This document shows, one piece after another, positions 1-12,031 of a stretch of DNA of 64,000 nt (its first letter is position 1; the number at the start of each line of letters is the position of its first letter). The position numbers and the translations under genes were made by a program. The notes beneath the pieces are model-generated. The model saw nothing but the letters and a program-made list of their open reading frames with translations, was not told the DNA's origin and ran no database searches. This DNA is from Aureobasidium sp. EXF-3400 (lineage: Eukaryota > Ascomycota > Dothideomycetes > Dothideales > Saccotheciaceae): NCBI GenBank assembly GCA_024195585.1, contig SWBL01000231.1:1-64000 (forward strand), in the 5' to 3' direction.

Positions 1-875
1 TCCCTATTACCTCTTTGTCTCCTTGTCTACGTCTCGTCATATAGCCTAGACCCGTATCCACGTACTGTTATCTATTCCCGACTTCGCCCCTTGACATATC
101 ATTATACTAGTATTTTAGTTGATTTTTAGATAGGTATAGTAGGTAGCAAAACTTAATATTAGGCAGTAATTTTCATGGCTAACTATCTTAGATAAGATAA
201 TAGGTTACGGGAGTTGTACTTATAAAGAGGAGTGTTAAATAGATTAAAGTAGGTTATATAGTAGTGTATACTAGAGGGACTGTTAGAGTAACTAATTAAC
301 TCAAACGTAGAACTTCCTAGTATAGACCTACCTACCTATATACCGTATTACTATACCTCTATATCTCTAAATCTTGTCCTAGCTAGCGACTAATAATTAC
401 GCTACTATAAATAGCTAATTTCATTTTACTAAGCTATATTATATTATATGTTAATCGCTAATGCATTAGCAATATAGTAGGTATCGTAGTTATATCTGTA
501 CTTATCCCCCTTTAGTGGAACATAAGTAAACGTTTAATTGTATATATAATATAATACCCCTTATATTAAGTTACATCTTATTACTCTAGTATTCTTGTCG
601 ATAGGAGAGAACGCAAGATTTCGTATTATGTCCCTTACGAGTAGCAAAGGAGGCTTAGTAATCTCTTCTATATACTTTATAAGGTCCTCCTCTTGTTGTG
701 GATTGATATTTTGCTGTTCTGCTGACACATCTTCGCGCGGGCGCGTATTTTCTCGATGTCGACGCGTCATAGTTAAGCGTCACACAACATGTTTCTCAGC
801 AATCGTAGTGTGGTATGATTACTCGCCATGCTTCATAGCCTCTACTTCTCCAAGTGCAGCTCCAATAGGCTTCAT
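1..875 (-). mobile_element. RIP-degraded pogo/Fot1-like DDE transposase, N-terminal part
   Basis: On the minus strand, reading starts at the ATG at 875. It gives a sequence like the N-terminus of fungal Fot1/pogo-type transposases: an alanine/glutamate-rich helix, an HTH stretch (TIAEKH), a TRRHR motif, then NPQQEEDLIKYIEEIT and a following IRN helix (about 770-590). This part is interrupted by in-frame TAA and TGA at about 820 and 790. Beyond 560 the sequence becomes extremely TA-rich and no frame stays open. CAA-to-TAA and CGA-to-TGA type stops plus TA enrichment are what RIP produces in ascomycete repeats. The rest of the element lies off the left edge, so no terminal repeat can be identified. 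The NPQQEED block resembles the CENP-B-like DNA-binding region. Confidence is good for a transposase relic, lower for the exact family. Confidence 0.65.
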
Positions 876-1205
876 TGTGTGAAGTTATGTGATGTTGAAA
901 TTTGACATGTTTCGATGATGGGCGCGCATTACGCGCACAGATACGTTGCGGGTGTGGAGTTTGACGCATATTGGTGGATGCGCGCGTTTGGTGCACGGAC
1001 ATGGTACAGCAAGCAGGTCAATGCGTTGAAGAAACAAACAAACAAGAAAACGAAAATACGAAAATACAAACAACGAAACAGGCAAAGCAAGCAAGCAAAC
1101 AGTTAAGCGAACGAACAGGCAGCCAAGCTATATTTTGTCAGGCTGTCAAACGTCTGATACCTGTTGAACAAGAAACTATCACAGGCAGGAGATCCGGTGG
1201 ATGAA
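876..1205. other. Intergenic, A/C-rich leader region
   Basis: No gene is seen. The stretch lies between two divergently oriented features and contains an A/C-rich low-complexity tract (about 1020-1110) with AAGC and AAAC repeats, just upstream of the next start codon. It probably holds the promoter and 5' UTR of the gene at 1206. Confidence 0.4.
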
Positions 1206-2976
1206 ATGGCCGACCACAGCCCGGACTACAAACAGCTATTCTTCGAAGAACAGCGGAGGCGCGAAGAGGAGCAGCGAAGGCGCGAGGAGGCTGAGAAAAG
1301 ACGAGAGGAAGAACAGCGAAGCCGAGAGGAAACAGAGAGGAAGACTGCGCCGACATCACTGCCGCAGTTCTTGGACAGATGTCATGTGCATCTCCAGTCC
1401 GGCCTCGTGGTGCAGTTCAAAGACCTCTCGACCAAAGGCGATCCTTCCAATGCACGGCAGAAGAAGCGACCTGACCACATGCGCGAGTCGGTTGACTTTT
1501 GCACCAGGCAGATCAGTATCTGGAACGAGCTGGTGCGCTCGACCTTCGCTGTCGAAGCGCACTTCACATCGGCGCACACGCTGCAAGAAAATGGACTGGA
1601 CATGAAATCGAGGATGATGAGCTCGGAGCTCAATCTTCATTATTTCCAGCGTGCCACGGTCGAGAGCCCTGTGTCTAGGATGGTCGAGCACATCTACGAA
1701 AATGACGCGCTACGGAGAAAGTTCAGGCTGAAGGGCTCTGTCCAATTCGAGAACCACGCGAACACGCTCACCCCGGAAGATGCTCTCAGCAGCAGCATGA
1801 GCGCTGTAGAACTTTCCAGCGAGGGGCCGGCTCGTTCTCCTCGGCTATTGGAGATGGGGGAAAGATCTCACGCTTTCGATGGGCCTAGAGGTCCGGATGC
1901 TGGCCGAGTTGCTCGTGTGTCGACAACTCATGCACCGAAGAGTCACGCGCCGACGAGTCGCCCTCGAGCAGATCAGTTCTGCGTGTACAACACATCAAAA
2001 GGCTCTACGAAGGAAGAACGGGTGGCGGCGTTCGTCGTCGAGTTCAAGGCCCCCCCACAAGCTGACCTTGGCGACCATACAAGAAGGCCTCCGCGACATG
2101 GATCTGACCAACGTCCTGGTATATAGCGATGACGACTCGCCTCGCAAAAAGTGCCAGCGTCTTGTGGCTGCTGCGGTGACGCAAGCCTTCTCATACATGG
2201 TGGCAGCAGGGCTCGAGTTTGGATATGTGTGCACTGGGGAGGCATTCATCTTTCTGCGAGTGCCAGAGGATCCACGAACGGTACACTACTTTCTTTCGGT
2301 GCCACAAGTCGATGTGGGGGAGACGACTGGATGGTGTGACGATGCCGAATTGAGCGCAAAGAACCGACTGCATCTTACCGCGGTGGTTCAGGTGCTGGCA
2401 TTCACTCTGCAAGCTCTGCAGTCTCCACCACGGTCGCAGGCATGGCGTGAGGAAGCGCATAATCGACTATCGACGTGGGAGTATAAATACTCCGAGATCC
2501 TTGACGAGGCTCCTGCGCTGCCGGACGTGACACCCACCGTATACTGCCCTTCGCCGCTGCGAGACAAGCTCATACGAGTATCACCTATCGTCTTGAGGCA
2601 GAACACTGCTGAACCTGCTCTACGGTCCGGATGTCGTCCGGTGTCTGAGACGGAGCTCGAAGAGGATGATCCGGATGGCGATTCCGACGAGCCCGACACT
2701 CCGAGTCAGCCATCTCGACAGCCAACGCTGCGGGCAAGTCGAGCGCGAGGTGGCAGCCGACACTTGTCGAGCAAGACGCAGCCCACTCGTGGAAGACGGT
2801 CGGATAAGCAGAATAGATCGTTTTGTACTCCGCGCTGCTTGTTGGGCTTGGTCAACCGCGGTGGGTTGGATCGTAGCTGCCCCAATGTCGACGAGCACGG
2901 CACCGACGTGCACCGCATCGACAACAACCGAGGTATCAATGATAGGACGGCTAATGATACCAAGTTGAATCGATAA
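1206..2976 (+). pseudogene. Frameshifted, truncated fungal kinase-associated protein
   Basis: Starts at ATG 1206 (MADHSPDY). An R/E-rich coiled coil of repeated RRREEEQ units comes first. Then comes a domain I recognise from large fungal proteins that end in a protein-kinase domain: QFLDRC near the start, ADQFCVYNTS in the middle, and QAFSYMVAAGLEFGYVCTGEAF with an FLRVPEDPRTVHYFLSVP stretch later. The C-terminal block FCTPRCLLGLV...CPNVDEHG normally lies just before the kinase domain, but here a stop at 2974-2976 follows and no kinase follows. The reading frame changes at a C7 run (about 2050-2056): one frame carries the first half and the frame minus one C carries the second, with family-like sequence continuing without a gap. 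Either a one-base insertion inactivated the gene or the homopolymer was miscalled. The missing kinase part argues for a true pseudogene. The function of the family is unknown to me. Confidence 0.65.
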
Positions 2977-3377
2977 CAGAAGTTGGACCGTCACAGGATC
3001 AAGAAAACAATTGTAGGACCAAAAAAGGGCGAAGAATTAGGTCAAGCCATGCACGAAGATAGGCTTCTCTGGCTGGCAGCTGTCTAGACTTGCCCTGCTT
3101 CCGACTTGATGCAGTCCAACATACTGAGCGGCATTGTCAATGGACGGACTGGGCTTGACTGCGGTCGTGGCCCAATATATCCGCCCACCAACAACCAAGT
3201 TTTGGTCAACCACATGTATGAGGCAGAAGTACCGCTTGAAGAACACGTTATACTATAATTATAACATTAGTCCAGTCAACATTCCAACGTTCTATAAATT
3301 TAACGTTATGATAGACTTACGAGGTTTTGTACTGATATCGCGCCGCCGGAAACCCCACTATATATATTTTATAGTCC
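2977..3377. other. Intergenic, convergent side
   Basis: No gene seen. It follows the truncated end of the previous gene and becomes TA-rich from about 3240, possibly mutated remains of the missing 3' part or a small repeat relic. Confidence 0.35.
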
Positions 3378-6184
3378 TTACGTAAGTATACTTGCTATAG
3401 ATGGAGTGAGCTCTACATATTGTTGGACAAATTCGAGTAGTCGATTAGTAGTCTGCGCTCTCTGAAGCTGCAAGATGTCCGCTTTTGCTAGTAGAGTAAC
3501 GTAAATCCGCTTTAGTTCCATTGTTTGCAGACGATTTCTGCACAAAATGAACTTGAAATTCACAAACACGTCCATCGGAAGAGGCTCTTTGAGTTCATCT
3601 CCTGAGGTTTTGAGGAACGTTAGCAACCTCCATACACTAAGATCCCGGATCTCGCTTGAGTTGCTCAGATAGCTTTCAAGAAACCGTATTTTTGTCCTCT
3701 CAGAGTTCAGTCCGGACCGGTCCAAAAGTTGTGACAGGCTCCCATTATTGGAAGCCTGCCAGAATTCAGAGAAGCGGATTATGCTTGCAGGTGATTGTAT
3801 GGCTTCTCTCCAGTACAGCCGACGAGGGATAGATGCATCGCCGAAAATTAACTGCTGATATAGAACGCCAAGAACACGCTCTTCGGCCTCGTCCACGCAA
3901 GCGCAGAATCCAAAGTCCCAGTATGGGCCGACGCACTCGGGCGGTGGATATGCTCCTGTAGCAAGCATAGTAGCCAGGATAAATGACTTCCTCTTGCTTT
4001 CTGGTTGTAATTCCGAAACTGGTTTAGTACGTTCTGATGGTTCTAAAAGGAACTTCGTTTGTTGGAAGAAGCTTTTGATATCATCTTGTCCATTCGATTG
4101 CGGGGTACTAGGGAATATGGCACATTTATTCTTGATGAACCAGCGGGAATACCCACCACGACAGTGAGTTGGCAGCGTTTCAAACGAGTCGATAGTTTTG
4201 TCGACTAGCTTCCCGTGGATTGTCCAGTCGTGCAACTGTTCCGCGGTGATTCCAAGAAGGAAAAGCCCCTGATACACCCCCAGGAGCTTCGATAGATCGT
4301 TGAAGCTTAACAACTGCTCGAAGCCGAAGTCTTCTAACACAGATGGATCCGCTGGGATTTCGTCTTGTTCGCAGTCCCTGCGCAGGTAGTCGGCGGTTGT
4401 CAGGGGATCATTCGAGCATGTGAATTTGTGAGCCGTCGTCATACGCGACTCACAGAATGTACTGCAAAAGCGATCCTGTCCACAACGGCCACACCTCCGG
4501 GAGGTCAATCTGGGGCATCCGCCACACTCGTCTTCTGACATGTCTGCAAGAATTTCAATTTGCTGAATAGACATTGGAAGATTGGCGTTGTTACTTCCAC
4601 TGGCTTCGGGATCGAGATGAATGTTACAGCTCTTGGACAGCTGTGAGCTGAAGATGCCGGACAGAACATCCTGCTCGTGTATTACTCTTTGTCGTTGCAG
4701 ATGTAACGCAACTTCCGAACTCAGTGTTGCGTTTCCTTCTGCAGCGATGCCCGATCTCACAGTCATGTCGAGCGTGGACTCAGGTCGCAACTCTCGTCCT
4801 TTCTCGCGTGAAGAAACGACATTTATCCTCAAAGTCTCTTTCATCCTGTCAACTGCTTTCCACATGCATTGTTCGACGTCCCGTGGCAAACCTGTCATTT
4901 CCGGCACTGTCCATCTTGGGTAAAGATGCTCATGGGAATCTCGGCAAGCAAAGGTACACTCGGCATCCAAGAGGACTTTGCAAAGAACGCAGGGTAATTT
5001 GCTAGTTCCAATGTAAGGGTATACGTTCGGGATCCTATACCTTGCGAGATGAAATAGCAGCTGCACCTCGGCATGAACATACAGCTCATTCTTCTGTAGG
5101 GTAGCGAACACATCCTCTGCACGCGATTTACTCATATACTCTTTCCATATGGGGTCAGTGACTGAGATATCCAAGTGGTTTAAGGACGACGCAAGACCAA
5201 GTTTGCATTTGGGCATTTCCGCAGGCGCTGTGGCGTGTAGTAACGGAACGACCGTGAAAGTGTAGCCCTGCCAGATGGTGGTGGTAGCAATCTTGATTGT
5301 ATCATAAGTAGACAGTAGCTTACCGGCCAGACAGAGTGTAGCTACGGCCTTGCGTGCCCAACTTGAACCTCCTAGTGGCGTAGTCAGATCATCGCCAGCG
5401 TGGATAGCCTGTCTTGCAGCAGCTCCAATTCTGACAAGGTCTTTCAAATTATCGAGCTCTTTCTGGTGTGATTGGGGATCAAACAACAGGGAGCAAACTT
5501 GCTTCCAGATGCGGCCGAATTGGCTGTCGGTTGCAGCAGCTGGTTCTTCCAGTATACTTTCAAGCTGCATCCGCCGTGAATCCAGTAAACCCGCTAGATT
5601 CTGTCGATAAAATTGCAGCCGGGGGCTCGAGTAACGTATCATTAAGTTCCAGACATCAGTATCATTGCCACGTGCGCCTACTGAGTTTCGTCAGATTCAC
5701 TGCCACCTTGTTGGGCTTTGAGATTCACCTTTAGACTTGTTTCCTGCCAATTGGTTCAATGCGAGCTCGACCGAGTCTATCATCTCTCCATCTTTGAGTT
5801 CCATTTCCTCCCTTCCGATCCCCCGGTATTCTGTATCATCTTTGAAACCGTTGTTACGGGCTAGCCATATATGGATGTGAGCTTCACGTTCCTCTTCACT
5901 GAACGCCAATGCTGTCAAAAAGCGGCCATTACGCTCAGCCGCAAACAGCTCCGACAATCGATTGAGAAAGTGCTGGCAAAGGTGGTCAGGGTCTTGAGAG
6001 AGTTTTTGCGGACGAGCTGTGCACGCTGTGGGTCGATATTGGAAGGATCATCTTCATCGTCGATTGCAACGACTTGCGGCCATTTGGGGCTGAGACCATT
6101 TCCAGCGCGAAGGTATAGCAAGTTTATCGAAGTTGACAAGTCCATCAGCGCTCGAGTGTCGTGGGGTGGAGACCGCTTGGTCAT
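3378..6184 (-). CDS. OTT_1508-like nucleic-acid deaminase with MYND zinc finger
   Basis: The main exon (5642 down to 3378) encodes 754 aa. Numbered from its ATG, it has a cytidine-deaminase-type zinc site HAE (H190, E192) with PCVLC (C218, C221), matching the fungal OTT_1508-like deaminase family. A MYND finger follows: C373, C376, C384, C387, C393, C397, H405, C409. The gene continues upstream through a 48-nt intron (5681-5728; donor GTGAAT, branch TCTGACG, acceptor CTCAG) into an exon with ERNGRFLTALAFSEEE and IHIWLARNNG. Further upstream, PQRAQLVR is in a different frame: adding one base near 6004-6012 (a T5/A5 run) would join it to KLSQDPDHL. So either one base is missing, the assembly is wrong, or translation starts in an undetected exon. 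The ATG at 6184 is tentative. Substrate and role are unknown; members are predicted nucleic-acid or nucleotide deaminases. Confidence 0.8.
5681..5728 (-). other. Intron of the deaminase-MYND gene
   Basis: GTGAAT donor, TCTGACG branch-like motif and CTCAG acceptor. Removing these 48 nt joins codon AAA and a lone G to TA GGC, keeping one frame across both exons. Stops in all joined frames make reading through the intron impossible. Confidence 0.8.
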
Positions 6185-6952
6185 GTCTTCGTACAGCTCT
6201 GGTGGTATGAGTTATCGGGTTCAAAGGCACGGGAGACGGCAGATCTCCACGTTCGCACAGGATCAACGCGAATCAGTTGATGCGAGCAGAAACTGAATTC
6301 CGGTTCATCTCAGATACCTTACAGAAGACATTGAAATTCTATCTGTAAACCCCTCATCTGTATACGTTGGCCAGCTCAGCGTCACGTGGGGTAATAACAC
6401 CATCTGATGGGGCAGCTGGCCTACTTAGGTGTGTACTCCTCTGTAAAACCCGGGGATATCCAAAGCTTGGCCCGTAGGCTTGGCATTTTGATGTGTCACA
6501 CTACCATCGTCACCCCTAGCACATTGACACAGTCCCGACCCCGGACAGACCCGAACCCGCGACGTTTGACTCATATTCGGATAACGCCGAGGTTAGCGCC
6601 AAGGCCGAGCTCGCCGCACACCGGGGGTCATTAGCGACTCGAGCCTCGCGCTCCTCTTACTCTATTGCTCGATAGTATATTGAATTGATCTCAGTACTCA
6701 GTCCTTGTCACTACTCTTTGACAGGTCTAAACGCTACATAGAAGTTTTAGTACACTCAACTAAGAGTAGTCGCGTAGAGGCTTCTATATGCTGCGGATTA
6801 TCGACGGGATAGAACTCTACACTTCTAGACCTACAATCATACTAATGAATGTACTAGTCAATAAAGAGGTCTAGTAATGGATGCGAGGATAGATAGAGAT
6901 ATGGAGGAGAGGAGGATAGGGCACATTAAGGCTCTCAAGGATCTACGACAGT
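6185..6952. other. Intergenic, possible repeat relic
   Basis: No convincing gene. 6185-6300 may be promoter of the deaminase gene. From about 6640 to 6950 the sequence is rich in CTA/TAG words with no open frame, resembling degraded repeat DNA. Confidence 0.35.
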
Positions 6953-7674
6953 TCAGGCCTGGTCAGCCTGGTGTAACAAAACTTGATAGGCAGGATAGTA
7001 AACCGTCTTAAACCAGGAGATAAGCTCCGTCCAGAGCTTCAGGAGGATGGAGATGCTGCCTGTGTTTTCAGTGCCAGCACTGGAGGCGGCTGTCGATTGA
7101 GCAAACGGCTGCATGACGTGGGTGGCACCCCAGGCTTTTTCCAAGCGACGTAAATTCTCCATGAGTGATTCGTAACGGTCCACGCCACGACTGGCGGCAG
7201 TAGGAGGTTGGCGCTGCTCTCTGACTGCGGTTTCTCCATCAGTCCTCTTCCTCTCATGCGAGCTCGTCTGATTCGCAGGATCTTGTGCTAAAGGCGAGTC
7301 GCGAGTGGTCGGTTGTGGCTGGCAGAACCTACATCTCCTCAATAATCAGTCATTCGAAAAAAGTCTTTAACTCACTTTCGATCCTCACGTAACGGTCCAA
7401 TACCCAATGCGATCTCACTTAGCCCGAGACTTGGGCTTGTCAAGTCCAATCTGTCGAGCGATCCGCCTACAGGTTGTGGAGTCACGTTGGCAGGCGAGAA
7501 ATGGGGGTGCGGGACAGTGAACAGTCTTTCGTAATTTATAAGCCGATAGATGAAGGACAGCGAGCGGGTGGATAGGTGGCCAGGAAACCACTTTTGTAAG
7601 CACGCTCTGTTGAGCAATCTTGCATGGCGGCTTCGCTTGTTGAAACTGAGAGGGCTCAGCTTATGCATCTTCAT
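6953..7674 (-). CDS. Hypothetical protein, two exons (224 aa)
   Basis: Two open frames on the minus strand are joined cleanly by a 47-nt intron (7329-7375; donor GTGAGT, acceptor ATGTAG) in matching phase: AA before and G TTC after, giving DRK-F-CQPQPTT. The start chosen is ATG 7674; another ATG follows two codons later. The protein has a basic N-terminus, a proline/threonine-rich middle, and a C-terminal part with VDRYESLMENLRRLEKAWG and a hydrophobic stretch LLKLWTELISWFKTVYYPAY that looks helical. I do not recognise a family. The C-terminus loosely recalls helical C-terminal regions of fungal transcription regulators, but no DNA-binding domain is visible. The consistent splice signals are the main support. 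Confidence 0.5.
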
Positions 7675-9855
7675 CTTGACGTGACACACTACGTGCAGAT
7701 CTTTTCAGCTTGATGGGGTTTGAACAATCATTCCGTTGGTCCATTCGTTCCATTGACTCCCTATGTGATCTGTGTGTGGATGCATTGTAGCCTTTGAGGG
7801 CTTCAGAGGCATGTTCGAGACGAATTCATGACACGCTTGACATCACACTTACACCTATCTATCGATCTCAGAGAATGTATTGCAGCGCGCCACAGAATTC
7901 GGACCGAATTCAAGTCACTTAATTGCAAAAGAAGTGTTGCGTTATCTTCTAGCACCTAGATCATCAATGTGAGTTTCTACTCCCATCTTGTGCTTCAATG
8001 CATTCAGTGACAAGAGAACAATCCTTTCCTGTTGACTAGAGTCACCAATGAGTGATACATGTGATCACCGTGTACCAATAGTAAACGTCGAGTAGGGTGA
8101 CGATGACTGTCCGTGCTTGCATGTTCGCGGATATAATACACGCCATTATCTGCAGGATCGTGGAAGGATATGGACCACAGAAGCACCCATTAAAGCACCA
8201 CATCAAAATATCACGCTGACCCAGCCCGAGAAACCACTTTACTCGTGTTCGAAGCTACGAGATACGATTCCAAGTATCTTCAGGGTCCAAGTTATTTTTA
8301 GCCCGTATAAAATTGTCAGTGTTTCTTACCGTTCAATCGTCGACAAGTTTTTCTTACAAGGCGTCAGGCGAACCCCGACCATGCTAATCAATGATGAACG
8401 AACCTGTCATCACATCCTGGGCGACGAGTATATTCTTGTAATAGATCATCTTCGTCCTGCAGATATGGGCACTGCTGCAAGATTTAGCTTTTTAGGATTT
8501 TGGATCGTTGAAACAGTACCCTTGAATTGATACTTTACTCATCCTTGTGATCCGCAGCTTGCAGCTATGGAATCGACATGACAACCGCCGTCGTGATTCG
8601 TCTTGCGCTAACATGGATGTTTGGATTCATTGCACGACGTTCAAACGCCTGGATAGCGTCGATTTGTCTGTATTCATGTGCTTCAGTCGTTTTTGCTTGC
8701 CCGTCTACTTCTCGTCCGAGGCCGACTCCATATCTTTGGTCTCAATGGAAGCCACCGACACCCTCTCTGCAAACTGCGTTTTTCCATGACTGCATCATAA
8801 CTGGTGGAAGAATGTGTCTAGACTCCTCTCGTGGAGAGCGGTGGGTACAGGAAAGACATACAGTCGAGCATGCATAATGGCCTGTGAGGATAGAACTGCT
8901 TCCATATGATGAGGAAGGCAAGGAAGTACATATGCCAAACAGTAGCCTCTGATCTTGGCAGTAAGCTCGAAATATCAATCAAGAAGGTCGCCTGTCACCA
9001 GAAGACAAACAGAGGAAAACAAAGAAAGAAAGGGTCTAGATATCAAGATGCCGACATGGAGAAAATCTGGTACAGTTATGGGAACGCGGACCATGTCTTC
9101 GAGCCTCTCTATCGACTTCGCAGTTCATCATTGCAGAGATTTCATCCTTGATTTTGCGACTGTGGGCGCGTGGGTTTGGGTCCCTTTGCCCAACTACTGG
9201 CTAGGTCGCCTCGGCGGGAACCCGAGTGCCCATCGTATCGATATATTTCAAGCTGGCGAGTAACTGGGCCCTGGCTCTGAGATTGTTGACCCTCTTTCCG
9301 CTAACACGAAGAACACGATCAAATGTAAAGTGACGTGATCTCTGATAGCTCATGCCCGAACGTGGTAGATGACCCGGAAATCAATCAAACATCCATCTCA
9401 CCAATGGGCTTGTTCGCCGAAGCTTTCATGGTCCTCGCGCGTAAAGGAAAGTTAAATCTTACTTCGGCTGCAGCCAGTCACAGTGGAATTAGCAGTGTGG
9501 GGCCCTTTTGCCCCAATGAAGGAATGACGCGGCAGAGTCCATGCTAGATAAGGAAGAAGGCAGAAGTCCGTAGACTCCTAAGAGGAATCATATGTTAGTG
9601 ATATGGCCGGTACTTTGTTGATATGTGACTATAAACAGCCATTTGCACTACCGCAGATATCCTCCAGCTAGGGTTATCGGGACCACAGTCCCTCAACATA
9701 CTGAGACAAATCAGCTCGGGCCGTTTCCAGGAGTCAGCATCCACACTCAACCTTCAGTGGCCACAATGGCCGAGCGACTCAACCAAAGTCTTGCACAGGA
9801 TGCTGGGTTTAGATGCGCGGCAACTGGAACGATTGGATGGTGAGGTAGACAATCC
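7675..9855. other. 2.2-kb stretch without a convincing gene
   Basis: Several open frames of 60-137 codons exist on the plus strand (for example 8117-8530 and 8578-8877), but none has recognisable motifs or splice partners. I regard them as chance. The right end lies downstream of TOP3. Confidence 0.35.
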
Positions 9856-12031
9856 TCAGTTCACTTCACCGAAAATGTACTTCTGACAAGCCTACAACCA
9901 TGTCAGCGGAGAAGTAACTACGCCGAAACTTAGTCCTCACCGTACGAAGGACATCCGGGTGTTGCTGCATGCGAGCATAGACCCCCCGATACTGCTCGAT
10001 GGTTTCGTTCACGACCCGAGCCTTTGTAGTTTGTCCATTGCATATGGCGTTCATCTTCAGCTCCATCTACTCCTGTCAGTAGCAGCCTGTGATGAATGTT
10101 GATCAAGGACATTATCTTACCTCCTTGCGTAAAAAAGGCTTTGTCAAATTAGTCTCGAACCCCATGTTCTCGTGACCTTTGACCAAGGCGACCCCTAGCG
10201 TCGTGGGTATAAATTCCCGAACTCGTGTTGTAGCGCTTTCGCGACCAGCGACGCGATTCCTGCCGCCACGACGACGAGATACTACAGCTCTACCTCTATG
10301 ACCATTTCCGGCTCTCGTCTCGGCTGGCAATCCCTCGGACTCTTCTTCGTCAATTCTATACCGCGGCTGTCTTGGCTCAGCTCTGGCTCCGACATATTTA
10401 CGGTCTATAATTGTGACAATATGGTCGGCCATCGTGGCGTCAGTGCCGATACCATTCGCATTCATCAGTGCAAGCAGGTCTGGTTCAGTCAGATATCCAG
10501 GTGGCGACGTCTTACCATCTCTGAGAAAAGCTTCGGTCGGCTCGAAGATCTCGCCTTCGATAAACGGGGGAAGTTCTTGGTTGCTCCACCGATCGTACAC
10601 ATAGACATCGAGATAGTTGCGCTCTAATATGACGAGGCCAGACGCATTGAATGTTTCCGGTCCATAGAGTACATTAATGTCGGTCTTTGATCCCTGGGCG
10701 TCTTTGCTGCAGCATGCCAGAAAACGCCGGACGACGAACTCATGGACACGCTGTTCTTCATGTGAGAGCGTAGTCGGATTGACGAAGTTAACCGGGTGGA
10801 TAGGCGGGTGAGCCCTGTCGTTGTTACGTCCATTACGGGGCCACGAAAAGCCTCCTTCAATCAGCACCACTGCATGATCAGCCCAGCGGCCACCTTGTGT
10901 CTGCTTCTGGACGAGGCCGCGAAGGTCCATACCGTGATCGAACTGATCTGTCTCGGTTCGAGGATAGCTGATCCAACCTTTTTGATATAGCTTTTCTGCA
11001 AGCTGCAGAACCTTCTGACTGTCCATTCCCAAGAATCTGCTACCGCACTTCTGAAGCTCCAGTGTAGTCAACGGTAAGGGTTTCCACTTGCTCGTTGGCG
11101 TGGTTTTGACCTTTTGGATCTGAGCATTATGCGAAGTGAGACAGCGCTCATAGAGAATAACAGCTGTCATTCTGTCGAAGAGGTGTTTGCGAGCCCAACT
11201 AAAATTCACATTTGTTCCAGCTTTTCGATGCATCAGTTGGATGCTCCAGAAAGGTTCCGGGATAAAACTCCGAACGCGGAAGTAGCGCTCGACGATAAAG
11301 CCAAGCGTAGGAAACTGACAGCTCCCGTAACTAATTACCTGAGGCGCTTCTGACACATTACCTTGCTGGAGTACAGAACGAAGACTCAGAGTGAGGTGCC
11401 GGGTGAAGCTTGCGCCCACACGAAGGTCAAGCTCGATACGAGAAGCTACTGCATCAGCTTGCGCTTCGTCGAGATCGGCGGGATGATGTGCGGCTTGAAT
11501 GATATGCGCTCTTTCGATGTTGGAGAAATGCGCTCTTACTGTGCCGCCAGCCCGACCCAGAGCCTGGTTGCTTTGAGCTGCCACCGACCGAATCTCGGTG
11601 CCTATGTGCTCACCTTCGCGGTCGCAGTCGGTCCAGATATAGAGCACGTCGGCCCGGCGAGCGTGTCGCTTGATGTTGTCCGCGATAGGCTGGCTGTTGG
11701 TACTGACTAGAACCTCGATGCGAGCGTCAAAGAGCGCAGATGGATCGCATGAAGTCCAGCTCTTGTATTGCGGCTCAAATTCGTGGCTGAGGAGGTGGCC
11801 TAGCACAGAGGTCATGATGACACTGCAATGACCCCATTGTGGAAAGGTGTAGTTGAATTCGTAGTTCTTCACGTACGGATTGCCTTGGATATTACGCTGC
11901 ACGTCCATTAGCTCGACTGGTGGATTGCGCACGTCTGTCAGGCTCACGGTAGTCACTCGATCCCCCAAGTGGTTTGCAACTGCTTTCGCTATCGACGGCT
12001 TTTCCGCAACGCATAGCACCGTTCTCACCAT
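9856..12031 (-). CDS. TOP3: DNA topoisomerase III (type IA)
   Basis: This enzyme relaxes negatively supercoiled DNA and, with a RecQ helicase and Rmi1, dissolves recombination intermediates in the nucleus. The N-terminal TOPRIM fold begins with LCVAEKPSIAKAVA and carries D135, D137 and E139 in TDCDREGE. The catalytic tyrosine is Y356 in GWISYPRTETDQFD. Full length is close to yeast Top3 (656 aa) at about 680 aa. The first exon runs from ATG 12031 to 10121. Intron 1 is 10067-10120 (GTAAGA...GAGTAG), followed by a conserved MELKMNAICNGQT block (10066-9941). A second intron begins at 9940 (GTGAGG) and ends at either a TAG (9892) or CAG (9883) acceptor. Both keep frame and give a short tail ending KYIFGEVN at 9856. 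The C-terminal zinc repeats of animal TOP3A are absent, as usual for fungal Top3. Confidence 0.95.

Noticed and set aside
1356..1691. Minus-strand frames opposite the kinase-associated gene
   Set aside because: Shadows of GC-rich coding sequence on the plus strand with recognisable family motifs.
11363..11710. Plus-strand frames within TOP3
   Set aside because: Antisense to clear topoisomerase III coding sequence.
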